Source: Gammaproteobacteria bacterium
GTDB lineage: Bacteria; Pseudomonadota; Gammaproteobacteria; Pseudomonadales; Azotimanducaceae
Assembly (NCBI GenBank): GCA_030430515.1
Contig: JAUIKX010000047.1
Location: 1 to 14,635 of the forward strand
Reading direction: 5' to 3'
DNA length: 14,635 nucleotides
Positions 1 to 6,083 of the stretch are shown here, piece by piece. Within the stretch, counting starts at the first letter, position 1. Every line of letters starts with the position of its first letter. The notes below the pieces were generated by a model, which was not told where the DNA came from, ran no database searches, and worked only from the letters and a program-made list of their open reading frames with translations. A program made the position numbers and the translations under genes.

Positions 1-82
1 CGAATGTGACCTTGAGCTCCTGGTCGAGAAGAAGCAGCCCCGTTCGCTGGAGGTCGACGATCTGTTCGAAGGTATGATCCAT
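1..82 (-). CDS. ntrB: Nitrogen regulation sensor kinase NtrB (GlnL), N-terminal fragment
   Basis: Only the first 27 codons are inside the window; the gene continues past the left edge. The visible protein starts MDHTFEQIVDLQRTGLLLLD and continues QELKVTF. This matches the start of the PAS sensor domain of NtrB, whose E. coli homologue has a similar SILLIDDN segment at about the same distance from its start. NtrB is the cytosolic histidine kinase/phosphatase that, with the PII protein, sets phosphorylation of the activator NtrC. The kinase domain and catalytic His cannot be seen. ATG is at 82 with a weak AGGA just upstream, and there is no alternative in-frame ATG, GTG or TTG in the visible part. 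The position after glnA and a DUF4124 gene is the usual gammaproteobacterial arrangement and is a large part of the identification. Start and context are good; the call rests on little sequence. Confidence 0.75.
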   Translation of the reverse strand, partial: MDHTFEQIVDLQRTGLLLLDQELKVTF

Positions 83-96
83 AATCCTGTCGGCTG

Positions 97-112
97 TGCA
101 AAAAGTGGTCCA
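97..112 (-). promoter_or_regulatory. Candidate sigma-54 (RpoN) promoter for ntrB
   Basis: On the minus strand this reads TGGACCACTTTTTGCA. It has the invariant GG and GC dinucleotides at the correct 10-base spacing and a full TTGCA -12 box; the middle of the -24 box (consensus TGGCAC) is imperfect. It points at ntrB. A palindromic NtrC-type site sits about 118 bases upstream of the predicted transcription start, a normal enhancer distance. Oddly, the predicted start (about 86) leaves only about 4 bases before the ntrB ATG at 82. Confidence 0.5.
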
Positions 113-128
113 GCTTTGTGCAGCGTGT

Positions 129-176
129 GTAAGCGCTCGCTTACCTTGGCTGTCAGGAGTTCAGGGGTTAGGTAAG
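129..176 (-). repeat. Overlapping inverted repeats between DUF4124 gene and ntrB
   Basis: Two inverted repeats share one arm. GTAAGCG at 129-135 and CGCTTAC at 138-144 form a perfect 7-base palindrome with a 2-base centre. CTTACCT at 140-146 is also complementary to AGGTAAG at 170-176. In RNA the two pairings would exclude each other; in DNA they could be operator half-sites. Neither has a U-tract, so neither is a convincing terminator. Function unknown. Confidence 0.35.
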
Positions 177-195
177 ACCGAAGAAAAGACAGCCT

Positions 196-212
196 CGCAC
201 CAAAATAGTGCG
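196..212. promoter_or_regulatory. NtrC-type binding site (enhancer) upstream of ntrB
   Basis: The 17-base palindrome CGCACCAAAATAGTGCG fits the NtrC recognition pattern GCACY-N5-RGTGC and is close to the E. coli glnA enhancer sites. It lies just past the stop codon of the DUF4124 gene, about 118 bases upstream of the start predicted from the sigma-54 element. A similar site occurs upstream of glnA in this window. Read as RNA it could also form a 5-bp hairpin, but the following bases are not a proper U-tract, so I prefer the operator reading. Confidence 0.6.
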
Positions 213-239
213 GGCGCCGTTATGGATCAAGCGAGTTCT

Positions 240-827
240 TTACCGGTGCGCACGCAGAACGTGGAAGGTCACACGAGGGCTGGATATGAGGGGGGTACCG
301 GTTTCGTCGATGACGCTGACGATCGCGGTATGTGTGCCGCGGTTCATGTTGGTCAGCGTAAAAAAAGTGTCTGGCCCCTGGCTGTGGGTCTGCCCGTCTA
401 CCGTCAGGCGGATCTTGTGAGCGGGGGACAGCTCAGGCTGTATGCTCGCTGAGATGGAAACGTTGCCGTCGTTTGCCCTCACCGCCTGGTCGTTGGCGGG
501 GCTGGTGATTTCCAGGGAGCGGTATACGACCTGACTCTCAGCTTCTTCTTCACCTCCAGGGGCAGCAGGGTCATCGACGATCCACAGTTGCCGACCATCC
601 TCAGCGGTTCGTCGCTGCGAGGGTGAGTAGGTGTTGGCTGGGGAAACATCGACAATCTGGGTGTCGCGCGGGTCGATATCGTCACCGAGGCGCTCGGGCG
701 GTACGTCGGTAAAAATGACATTGCCGTCTTTGTCGACGGTTCGATAGACCTTGGTGGCCGCAACAGCGGAGACCACCAGTAGCGAACCCGCCAGGAACAG
801 TGACAGCGCTGCAATCTGAATTCTCAT
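240..827 (-). CDS. DUF4124 domain-containing exported protein
   Basis: A 195-residue protein with a clear Sec signal peptide: a basic MRIQ start, a hydrophobic run, and probable cleavage after AVAA near residue 23. The mature N-terminus, TKVYRTVDKDGNVIFTDVPP, is the hallmark of DUF4124, a short domain of exported proteobacterial proteins with no settled function. A variable acidic linker follows (GGEEEAES). The C-terminal ~100 residues (from SLEITSPAND to the end) look all-beta, like a bacterial Ig-like or fibronectin-type fold; that part is inference. ATG at 827 is chosen because it begins the signal peptide and follows GGTGAGG; the upstream in-frame ATG at 890 would translate through the glnA terminator. 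DUF4124 genes are commonly found between glnA and ntrBC, but a role in nitrogen metabolism is not shown. Confidence 0.85.
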   Translation of the reverse strand: MRIQIAALSLFLAGSLLVVSAVAATKVYRTVDKDGNVIFTDVPPERLGDDIDPRDTQIVDVSPANTYSPSQRRTAEDGRQLWIVDDPAAPGGEEEAESQVVYRSLEITSPANDQAVRANDGNVSISASIQPELSPAHKIRLTVDGQTHSQGPDTFFTLTNMNRGTHTAIVSVIDETGTPLISSPRVTFHVLRAHR

Positions 828-844
828 AGCCTCACCATTATTCC

Positions 845-879
845 AAAAAAAAGCCCCAACCGGTGGATCCGGTTGGGGC
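845..879 (-). terminator. Intrinsic terminator of glnA
   Basis: A perfect 11-bp GC-rich stem (arms 853-863 and 869-879, GCCCCAACCGG-type) with a 5-base loop. On the minus strand it is followed directly by eight Ts (852-845). It lies between the glnA stop and the DUF4124 gene and acts on minus-strand transcription. The T-tract ends only 17 bases before the DUF4124 start codon. Confidence 0.92.
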
Positions 880-918
880 CAGCGAGACAACCTGTGAACC
901 CGTTCGGGTCTTCGGGTG

Positions 919-2331
919 CTACACGCTGTAGTACATATCGAACTCCACGGGGTGCGTGGTCATATTCAGAAGGTCCACTTCTTCGCGCTTGAGGTCGATG
1001 TAGCCGTCGATCAGGCCGTCTGAGAACACGCCGCCTTCCTTCAGGAAATCGCGGTCTGCATCCAGTGCATCGAGCGCCTGACCCAGAGAGTCGGCAACCG
1101 TCGGTACGCCCGCAAGCTCTTCAGCAGGCAGGTCGTATAGATCCTTGTCGAAGCTGTCGCCCGGATGGATTTCGTTCTTGATGCCGTCGAGCCCTGCCAT
1201 GAGCATGGCGGCGAAGGTCAGGTAGGGGTTTGCGGTGCTGTCCGGGAACCTGACTTCTACACGGTATGCCCGGGGATTGCCGCCCTGGATGTAGGGCACG
1301 CGGATCGACGCGGAGCGGTTGCGTGCGGAGTACGCAAGCATGACGGGCGCTTCGAAACCCGGCACCAGCCGCTTGTAGGAGTTGGTGGACGCATTGGCGA
1401 ATGCATTGATGGCGCGGGCGTGCTTGATGATGCCGCCGATATAGAAGAGCGCGGTCTCGCTCAGGCCGGCGTACACGTCGCCATGGAACATGTTGGTGCC
1501 GCCTTTGGCAATGGACTGGTGCACGTGCATGCCACTGCCGTTGTCGCCGACCAGAGGCTTCGGCATGAATGTGGCTGTTTTGCCGTAGGCGTCGGCCACG
1601 TTGTGTACACAGTACTTGTAGATCTGAACTTCGTCGGCCTTCTTCACCAGGGTGTTGAACTTCACCCCGATCTCGTTCTGGCACGCTGTGGCAACTTCGT
1701 GGTGATGCACTTCGATGGATAGCCCCATGGCCTCCATGGCGCTGCACATGGCGGAGCGCAGATCTGCTGCCGAATCGACGGGCGGAACCGGGAAGTAACC
1801 GCCTTTGACGCGGGGGCGGTGGCCGAGATTGCCGCCCTCGAATTCGGCGCCAGAAGCCCACGCGGCTTCTTCAGCGTTGATGGCGTAGTGCGCGCCAGCC
1901 ATGTCGATGTGCCAGCGAACGTCGTCGAAAACGAAGAATTCGCATTCGGGACCGAAGAACGCCGTGTCGCCGATGCCGGTGGAGGCCAGGTAGGCTTCGG
2001 CTTTCTTGGCGACCGAGCGCGGGTCGCGGTCGTACGGCTGCATCGTGCTGGGCTCAACAATGTCGCAGCGCAGAATCATCGTGGTGTCGTCCCGGAACGG
2101 ATCCATAACGGCGGTGTCGTCGTCCGGCATGAGGATCATGTCTGACTCGTTGATGCTCTTCCAGCCGGCAACGGAGGAGCCGTCGAACATGAAGCCATCG
2201 GCTAGCGCATCCGCATCGACGGTGCTGGCCGGTACGGTGGTGTGTTGTTCTTTACCGCGCGGGTCGGTGAAACGGAGGTCTACCCATCTCACGTCATTGT
2301 CGGCGATCATCTTCAGTGTGTTTTCGGACAT
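919..2331 (-). CDS. glnA: Type I glutamine synthetase
   Basis: 470 residues, essentially the length of E. coli GlnA (469). It makes glutamine from glutamate, ammonia and ATP in the cytosol, the main entry of ammonia under nitrogen limitation, as a dodecamer. Visible landmarks are FDGSSVAGWKSINESDM (about 49-65) in the N-terminal domain, FGPECEFFVFD (126-136) with metal-binding Glu residues, NGSGMHVHQS (264-273), and the NPYL and RVPY segments of the active site. The LYDLP segment at 398-402 contains the conserved tyrosine (Y399) that GlnE adenylylates, so post-translational control of the usual type is expected. The ATG follows a strong AAGGAAGG ribosome site. An NtrC-type palindrome lies about 120 bases upstream and an intrinsic terminator follows. 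I found no good sigma-54 element upstream. Confidence 0.98.
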   Translation of the reverse strand: MSENTLKMIADNDVRWVDLRFTDPRGKEQHTTVPASTVDADALADGFMFDGSSVAGWKSINESDMILMPDDDTAVMDPFRDDTTMILRCDIVEPSTMQPYDRDPRSVAKKAEAYLASTGIGDTAFFGPECEFFVFDDVRWHIDMAGAHYAINAEEAAWASGAEFEGGNLGHRPRVKGGYFPVPPVDSAADLRSAMCSAMEAMGLSIEVHHHEVATACQNEIGVKFNTLVKKADEVQIYKYCVHNVADAYGKTATFMPKPLVGDNGSGMHVHQSIAKGGTNMFHGDVYAGLSETALFYIGGIIKHARAINAFANASTNSYKRLVPGFEAPVMLAYSARNRSASIRVPYIQGGNPRAYRVEVRFPDSTANPYLTFAAMLMAGLDGIKNEIHPGDSFDKDLYDLPAEELAGVPTVADSLGQALDALDADRDFLKEGGVFSDGLIDGYIDLKREEVDLLNMTTHPVEFDMYYSV

Positions 2332-2444
2332 ATCAGAAATACCTTCCTTACTAGGGTTTGGAGGTTAGTTAGCACTTGTTAACAGTGAAATGTTCTCTAT
2401 CAGGATCTTCGTAGCAGTTCGATCGTGGTGCAAGCGGTTCTAGG

Positions 2445-2461
2445 TGCACCGAATTGGTGCG
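2445..2461. promoter_or_regulatory. NtrC-type binding site upstream of glnA
   Basis: TGCACCGAATTGGTGCG matches the NtrC pattern GCACY-N5-RGTGC, with complementary 6-base arms apart from the outermost pair. The gap between glnA and tusA is 144 bases and the site is centred about 122 bases upstream of the glnA ATG. Extra half-sites (GGTGCA at 2428-2433) lie nearby toward glnA. I scanned the rest of the gap for GG-N10-GC in the glnA direction and found no acceptable -24/-12 element. A TTGCAC with 17-base spacing to GAAGAT is a weak sigma-70 possibility only. Confidence 0.6.
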
Positions 2462-2475
2462 CCGTCTTGGGTTTT

Positions 2476-2712
2476 CTAGCGTTTGACCCTGAGACGCACA
2501 CGGTAGTCACGGCCTTCCTGTTCGGCGTGCAGGCACTCGTGGCCGTTTACGCGGCACCAAGCTGGAATGTCGTGCAGAACGCCCGGATCCGTAGCTACAA
2601 CTTCCAGTACGTCGCCGTTCTGGAGCGTTTTGACCCTGTCCTGCGTGCGTATTACGGGCAGCGGACAAAGTAACCCCCGGGCATCCAGACTCGCAAGCGG
2701 TTCTTCACACAT
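2476..2712 (-). CDS. TusA-family sulfur carrier protein
   Basis: A 78-residue cytosolic protein of the TusA/SirA/YedF family. The family motif CPLP is at residues 16-19; C16 is the expected persulfide-carrying cysteine. The later DPGVLHDIPAWCRVNGHECL block is typical of the fold (beta-alpha-beta-alpha-beta-beta, about 75-80 residues) and adds C53 and C60. The ATG at 2712 overlaps the end of the upstream PP-loop gene by 8 bases, pointing to translational coupling; upstream in-frame starts lie wholly inside that gene and are rejected. TusA proteins hand sulfur from a cysteine desulfurase to downstream enzymes, classically TusBCDE-MnmA for 2-thiouridine in tRNA. The partner here suggests it feeds the PP-loop protein. 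I do not use the symbol tusA because the family has paralogues with different roles. Confidence 0.88.
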   Translation of the reverse strand: MCEEPLASLDARGLLCPLPVIRTQDRVKTLQNGDVLEVVATDPGVLHDIPAWCRVNGHECLHAEQEGRDYRVRLRVKR

Positions 2713-3766
2713 GCCAGCGGTCGGGAATCTCGTTGGCAGGAAGCGGGGTGACATCAAGAACCTCACCCGTGCCATCAGGGCGCTCAATGGTGACCTTGAC
2801 GCGATCTGCGGAGCGGCCCTGGCTGTACCGGGCGACGATTCGGGCACCGAACTCCAGGTCGGCGCTGCTCGGGTTACCGTCGATCAGGCAGAGCGGTCCC
2901 GGATGGCTCGTGGTCTGCAGGCTGGTGAAGCGATACTTGTAGCCGCTGAGAAACTGGTTTTCGCCGTCTTCCCGGCCGATGATCAGCTTGAAGCGGTCGG
3001 CCGGCCGCACGTGGCGCCCCACCTTGAGCAGCATGATGTCATCGAGTTCGTACTCCCGCTCGCCCCGTGCCCGCCAGAGATCCACGAGCTTTTTCGAGTA
3101 GTTCTCATCGGTCAGAAAGCAGCAGCCACCTGCCGGCTGAGCCCAGTCGCTGAATCCGAACTGCTCCGCCAGCGCCATCTGCGGTTTGCGGTTGCGGCCG
3201 TGGAAGTCGTAAAGCGCTTCGCGGTTTACCCAGCCTTCGCGTTCCGGGCGGGTTTCGGGCAGGTGCCTGGCGCACAGAGGGCGCAGCAGCAGGTCTTCGG
3301 CGGTCGATTCGCGGGCGATCACCGGCATGGTTGCCTTGCGCTGGCTCTTCGGGCGCTGGCCGATCACTTCGCCGGTAACGATGAAGTCGAATCCGTGAGA
3401 TTCCATGAACGTCTCATCAACGAACAGTTTCATGGCTTTCTTCACCATGAACACCTTGCAGTCGAGGCACGGGTTCATATTGCTGCCATACCCGTGCTTC
3501 GGGTTCAGCAGCACGTCTTTGTACTCGTCGATGACGTCGATAATGTGCAGCTTGATGCCGAGCTGCTCGGCCACCCAGAGCGCATTGTTGCGTTTGGGCT
3601 TTGCCCGATCTTTTTTGCGGATGGCGTGGGTGTGGCCTTCGACGCAGAAGCCGGTGAAAAAATTCACGCCTTCCACTTCTACACCCTGCTCCATGACCAC
3701 CTTGGCGGCCAGCATTGAATCGAGCCCCCCGGATATCAGGGCGACAGCCTTTCTCTGTTCCGCCAT
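2705..3766 (-). CDS. PP-loop ATPase, ThiI/MnmA-like predicted sulfurtransferase
   Basis: 353 residues. The N-terminus holds the PP-loop pyrophosphatase motif SGGLDS (12-17), which binds and cleaves ATP to adenylate a substrate. Other landmarks are C41, the NPCLDC motif with a CxxC pair (C100, C103) resembling the NPCxxC segment of MnmA, a TGEVIGQRP segment (131-139), and a GGCC pair (C215, C216). The pattern suggests thiolation of RNA or a small molecule, possibly with a cysteine-bound cluster or persulfide relay. The C-terminal third (from about 235) is a separate domain; from memory, relatives of this type carry an NFACT-R-like RNA-binding domain there, which I cannot verify. It lacks the THUMP domain of classical ThiI. 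The next gene, overlapping by 8 bases, is a TusA-type carrier. Often annotated as tRNA thiouridylase; the exact substrate is unknown. The start at 3766 has only a poor ribosome site. Confidence 0.8.
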   Translation of the reverse strand: MAEQRKAVALISGGLDSMLAAKVVMEQGVEVEGVNFFTGFCVEGHTHAIRKKDRAKPKRNNALWVAEQLGIKLHIIDVIDEYKDVLLNPKHGYGSNMNPCLDCKVFMVKKAMKLFVDETFMESHGFDFIVTGEVIGQRPKSQRKATMPVIARESTAEDLLLRPLCARHLPETRPEREGWVNREALYDFHGRNRKPQMALAEQFGFSDWAQPAGGCCFLTDENYSKKLVDLWRARGEREYELDDIMLLKVGRHVRPADRFKLIIGREDGENQFLSGYKYRFTSLQTTSHPGPLCLIDGNPSSADLEFGARIVARYSQGRSADRVKVTIERPDGTGEVLDVTPLPANEIPDRWHV

Positions 3767-3779
3767 AATCGCGCGCTTT

Positions 3780-3795
3780 TCGGGGTGAGCCCCGA
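3780..3795. promoter_or_regulatory. Hairpin/palindrome in the divergent PP-loop/typA spacer
   Basis: TCGGGG (3780-3785), TGAG, CCCCGA (3790-3795) form a perfect 6-bp inverted repeat with a 4-base centre. It lies inside the 56-base gap that must hold the promoters, or parts of them, of two divergent units. There is no U-tract on either side, so it is not a terminator. It may be an operator or a leader hairpin. I could not assign -35/-10 boxes here. Confidence 0.35.
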
Positions 3796-3822
3796 CAACA
3801 ACATTGAAGGCGGCGGAGTTTA

Positions 3823-5637
3823 GTGAGCAAGCAATTGATGCGCAACGTGGCGATTATCGCCCACGTGGACCATGGTAAGACCACGCTGGTAGACCGGCTG
3901 CTGGAAGAAACCGGCACGCTTTCTGCCGGCGGCGAGCGTGTGCTCGATTCAAACGACCTGGAACGCGAACGCGGTATCACCATCCTTTCCAAGAACACGG
4001 CGATCCGTTACGGCGAGTACACCATCAACATCGTCGATACGCCCGGGCACGCCGACTTCGGCGGCGAGGTGGAGCGGGTGCTGTCCATGGTGGACTCTGT
4101 GCTGCTGCTCGTGGATGCCGTGGAAGGACCCATGCCTCAGACGCGCTTCGTCACCCAGAAAGCATTCGATGCGGGGCTGAATCCGATTCTCGTGGTCAAT
4201 AAGATCGACCGCGACGGCGCGAATCCGGACAAGGCGGTCGATGAGGTGTTCGACCTCTTTGCGAGTCTTGATGCCAACGAAGAGCAGCTCGACTTTCCGG
4301 TGGTATACGCCTCTGCCGTGCAGGGGGTGGCCGGTATGGAGCCGGACGACCTGGCGCCAAACATGGAGCCGCTCTTGAAGCTGATTGTCGATACGGTGCC
4401 GCCGCCGGATGTCGATGTAGATGCTCCCCTGCAGCTGCAGATCTCGTCGCTGGATTACTCCAGCTACGTGGGCGTCATGGGGATCGGCCGAATCCGCCGC
4501 GGTAAGGTCGTGCGCAACATGCCGGTAGCGGTGGTGGATCGTGAGGGTAAGGAGCGCAAAGCCCGCATACTCGATGTGATGTGCAGCCGCGGGCTCGAGC
4601 GTGAAACCCGCGAGCAGGCAGAGGCGGGCGATATCGTCTGTGTCACAGGCGTTGATCAGATTGCCATCTCCGACACGATCTGCTCGCCGGATTGTGTGGA
4701 GCCGTTGGAACCTCTGTCTGTCGACGAGCCGACGCTCACCATGCTCTTCTGTGTGAACAACTCGCCGTTTGCCGGTCTCGAAGGCAAGTACCTCACCAGC
4801 CGTCAGATCAAAGAGCGGCTGTTTCGCGAAGCCAGCTACAACGTGGCGCTCAACGTTGAGGAGACGGACGATCCGGACCGCTTCAAGGTTTCCGGTCGGG
4901 GCGAGCTCCACCTGTCGGTGCTGATCGAAACCATGCGCCGCGAAGGTTACGAGTTTGCCGTGTCACGGCCGTCGGTCATTCAGAAAGAGATCGATGGTGA
5001 GCTGTGCGAACCCTATGAGCGGCTCACCCTCGACGTCGAAGACGGCCATCAGGGCAAGGTCATGGAGGAGTTGGGTCTGCGCCGCGGCGAGCTGGAGCAG
5101 ATGCAGTCGGACGGTCACGGCAGGGTAAGGCTGGTTTACAAACTGCCTACCCGTGCGCTGATGGGCTTCCGACCGATCTTCCTGTCAATGACTTCCGGAA
5201 CCGGGATCATGTCTTTCGGTGCGGCAGGTTACGGTCCGATCACCGGCGGCGAAATCGGTCAGCGCTCGAACGGCGTGCTCATCAGCAATGCTCAGGGTAA
5301 GGCCGTTGGTTTTGCGCTTTTCAATCTGCAGAACCGCGGCCGTCTCATGGTCGGGCCCAACGACCCGGTCTATGAAGGCATGGTCGTGGGGCTCAACAGT
5401 CGCGACAGCGATCTGGTGGTCAATCCCCTCAAGGGCAAAAAGCTCACGAACGTTCGGGCTTCCGGAAAAGACGATGCCATTCTGCTGGATGCGCCGATAC
5501 GGCATTCCCTGGAGCAGGCGCTGGAATTCATCGACGATGACGAGCTGGTGGAAATCACCCCGGAAGCCATTCGTATCCGCAAGGTGCTGCTCACCGAGGT
5601 GGCGCGTAAGCGGGCCGGATCTCCACGGCTCTCGTGA
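3823..5637 (+). CDS. typA: Ribosome-associated GTPase TypA/BipA
   Basis: 604 residues (E. coli BipA is 607). A translational GTPase related to EF-G and LepA that binds the 70S ribosome and supports 50S assembly and growth under stress such as cold. G motifs visible: AHVDHGKTT (13-21), the RGITI switch region (50-54), DTPGH (72-76) and NKID (126-129). The EF-G-like domains and the BipA C-terminal domain follow (SGRGELHLSVLIE near 360; GxRxxGxLxV-like GQRSNGVLIS in the C-terminal half). The GTG at 3823 is preferred over ATG at 3838 because it has GGAG upstream and gives the same N-terminal length as E. coli before RNVAIIAHVDH. It starts a plus-strand unit and its stop overlaps dtd by 4 bases. 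Confidence 0.97.
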   Translation: MSKQLMRNVAIIAHVDHGKTTLVDRLLEETGTLSAGGERVLDSNDLERERGITILSKNTAIRYGEYTINIVDTPGHADFGGEVERVLSMVDSVLLLVDAVEGPMPQTRFVTQKAFDAGLNPILVVNKIDRDGANPDKAVDEVFDLFASLDANEEQLDFPVVYASAVQGVAGMEPDDLAPNMEPLLKLIVDTVPPPDVDVDAPLQLQISSLDYSSYVGVMGIGRIRRGKVVRNMPVAVVDREGKERKARILDVMCSRGLERETREQAEAGDIVCVTGVDQIAISDTICSPDCVEPLEPLSVDEPTLTMLFCVNNSPFAGLEGKYLTSRQIKERLFREASYNVALNVEETDDPDRFKVSGRGELHLSVLIETMRREGYEFAVSRPSVIQKEIDGELCEPYERLTLDVEDGHQGKVMEELGLRRGELEQMQSDGHGRVRLVYKLPTRALMGFRPIFLSMTSGTGIMSFGAAGYGPITGGEIGQRSNGVLISNAQGKAVGFALFNLQNRGRLMVGPNDPVYEGMVVGLNSRDSDLVVNPLKGKKLTNVRASGKDDAILLDAPIRHSLEQALEFIDDDELVEITPEAIRIRKVLLTEVARKRAGSPRLS

Positions 5638-6083
5638 AGGCACTGCTTCAACGGGTGAAGTCTGCCCGGGTTGATGTAGCAGGTGAGGCCGTTGGGCAGA
5701 TTGAGCGCGGGCTGCTCGTGCTGCTCGGCGTTGAACGCGGGGACACAAGTGCTGAAGCCCGGTGGCTGGCAGAGAAAACTCTGGGCTTGCGCATCTTCGC
5801 GGATGATAACAAGCCAATGAATATCAATGTGCGCGATGCTGGCGGTAGCGTGCTTGCGGTCTCGCAGTTCACCCTGGCCGCGGATACGCGCAAAGGCAAT
5901 CGGCCGGGCTTCTCGACCGCTGCGCCGCCTGAAGTAGCCGAACCACTTTTCGAAGACTACGTTGCAGGCCTCCGTGCAGGCTGCAGCAACGTGCAGACCG
6001 GCAGATTCGGAGCGGACATGCAGGTCTCGCTCATCAACGATGGGCCGGTCACCTTCATGCTGGAGCGCAACCCGGAGCCGTGA
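5634..6083 (+). CDS. dtd: D-aminoacyl-tRNA deacylase
   Basis: 149 residues, close to E. coli Dtd (145) and similar along the whole length. It hydrolyses D-amino acids (and glycine mischarged on tRNA-Ala) from tRNA, a chirality proofreading step in the cytosol. The family signatures are both present: SQFTLAADTRKGNRPGF (77-93) and NDGPVTF (135-141), the latter holding the Gly-cisPro dipeptide (G137-P138) that enforces chiral selection. The GTG start overlaps the typA stop as GTGA, so translation is probably coupled. There is another GTGA overlap with the next gene. Confidence 0.97.
   Translation: MKALLQRVKSARVDVAGEAVGQIERGLLVLLGVERGDTSAEARWLAEKTLGLRIFADDNKPMNINVRDAGGSVLAVSQFTLAADTRKGNRPGFSTAAPPEVAEPLFEDYVAGLRAGCSNVQTGRFGADMQVSLINDGPVTFMLERNPEP

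Noticed and set aside
196..230. Hairpin plus T-rich stretch after the DUF4124 gene as an intrinsic terminator
   Set aside because: The 5-bp stem is weak and the downstream bases (AGGCTGTCTTTTC) are not a contiguous U-tract; the NtrC operator reading explains the palindrome better.
96..452. Open frame on the plus strand spanning the ntrB upstream region
   Set aside because: It overlaps the regulatory spacer and the DUF4124 gene antisense, has no ribosome site, and its translation shows no domain.
898..909. Small inverted repeat ACCCG-TT-CGGGT after the glnA stop
   Set aside because: The stem is short, the loop too small for the full pairing, and no U-tract follows. The real terminator is at 845-879.
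2567..3718. 383-codon open frame on the plus strand
   Set aside because: Antisense to the PP-loop gene and tusA-type gene, whose motifs (SGGLDS, CPLP) are clear. No domain is recognisable in the antisense frame.
3949..4911. 320-codon open frame on the minus strand inside typA
   Set aside because: Opposite strand to a well-conserved GTPase; His/Arg-rich translation typical of an antisense shadow.
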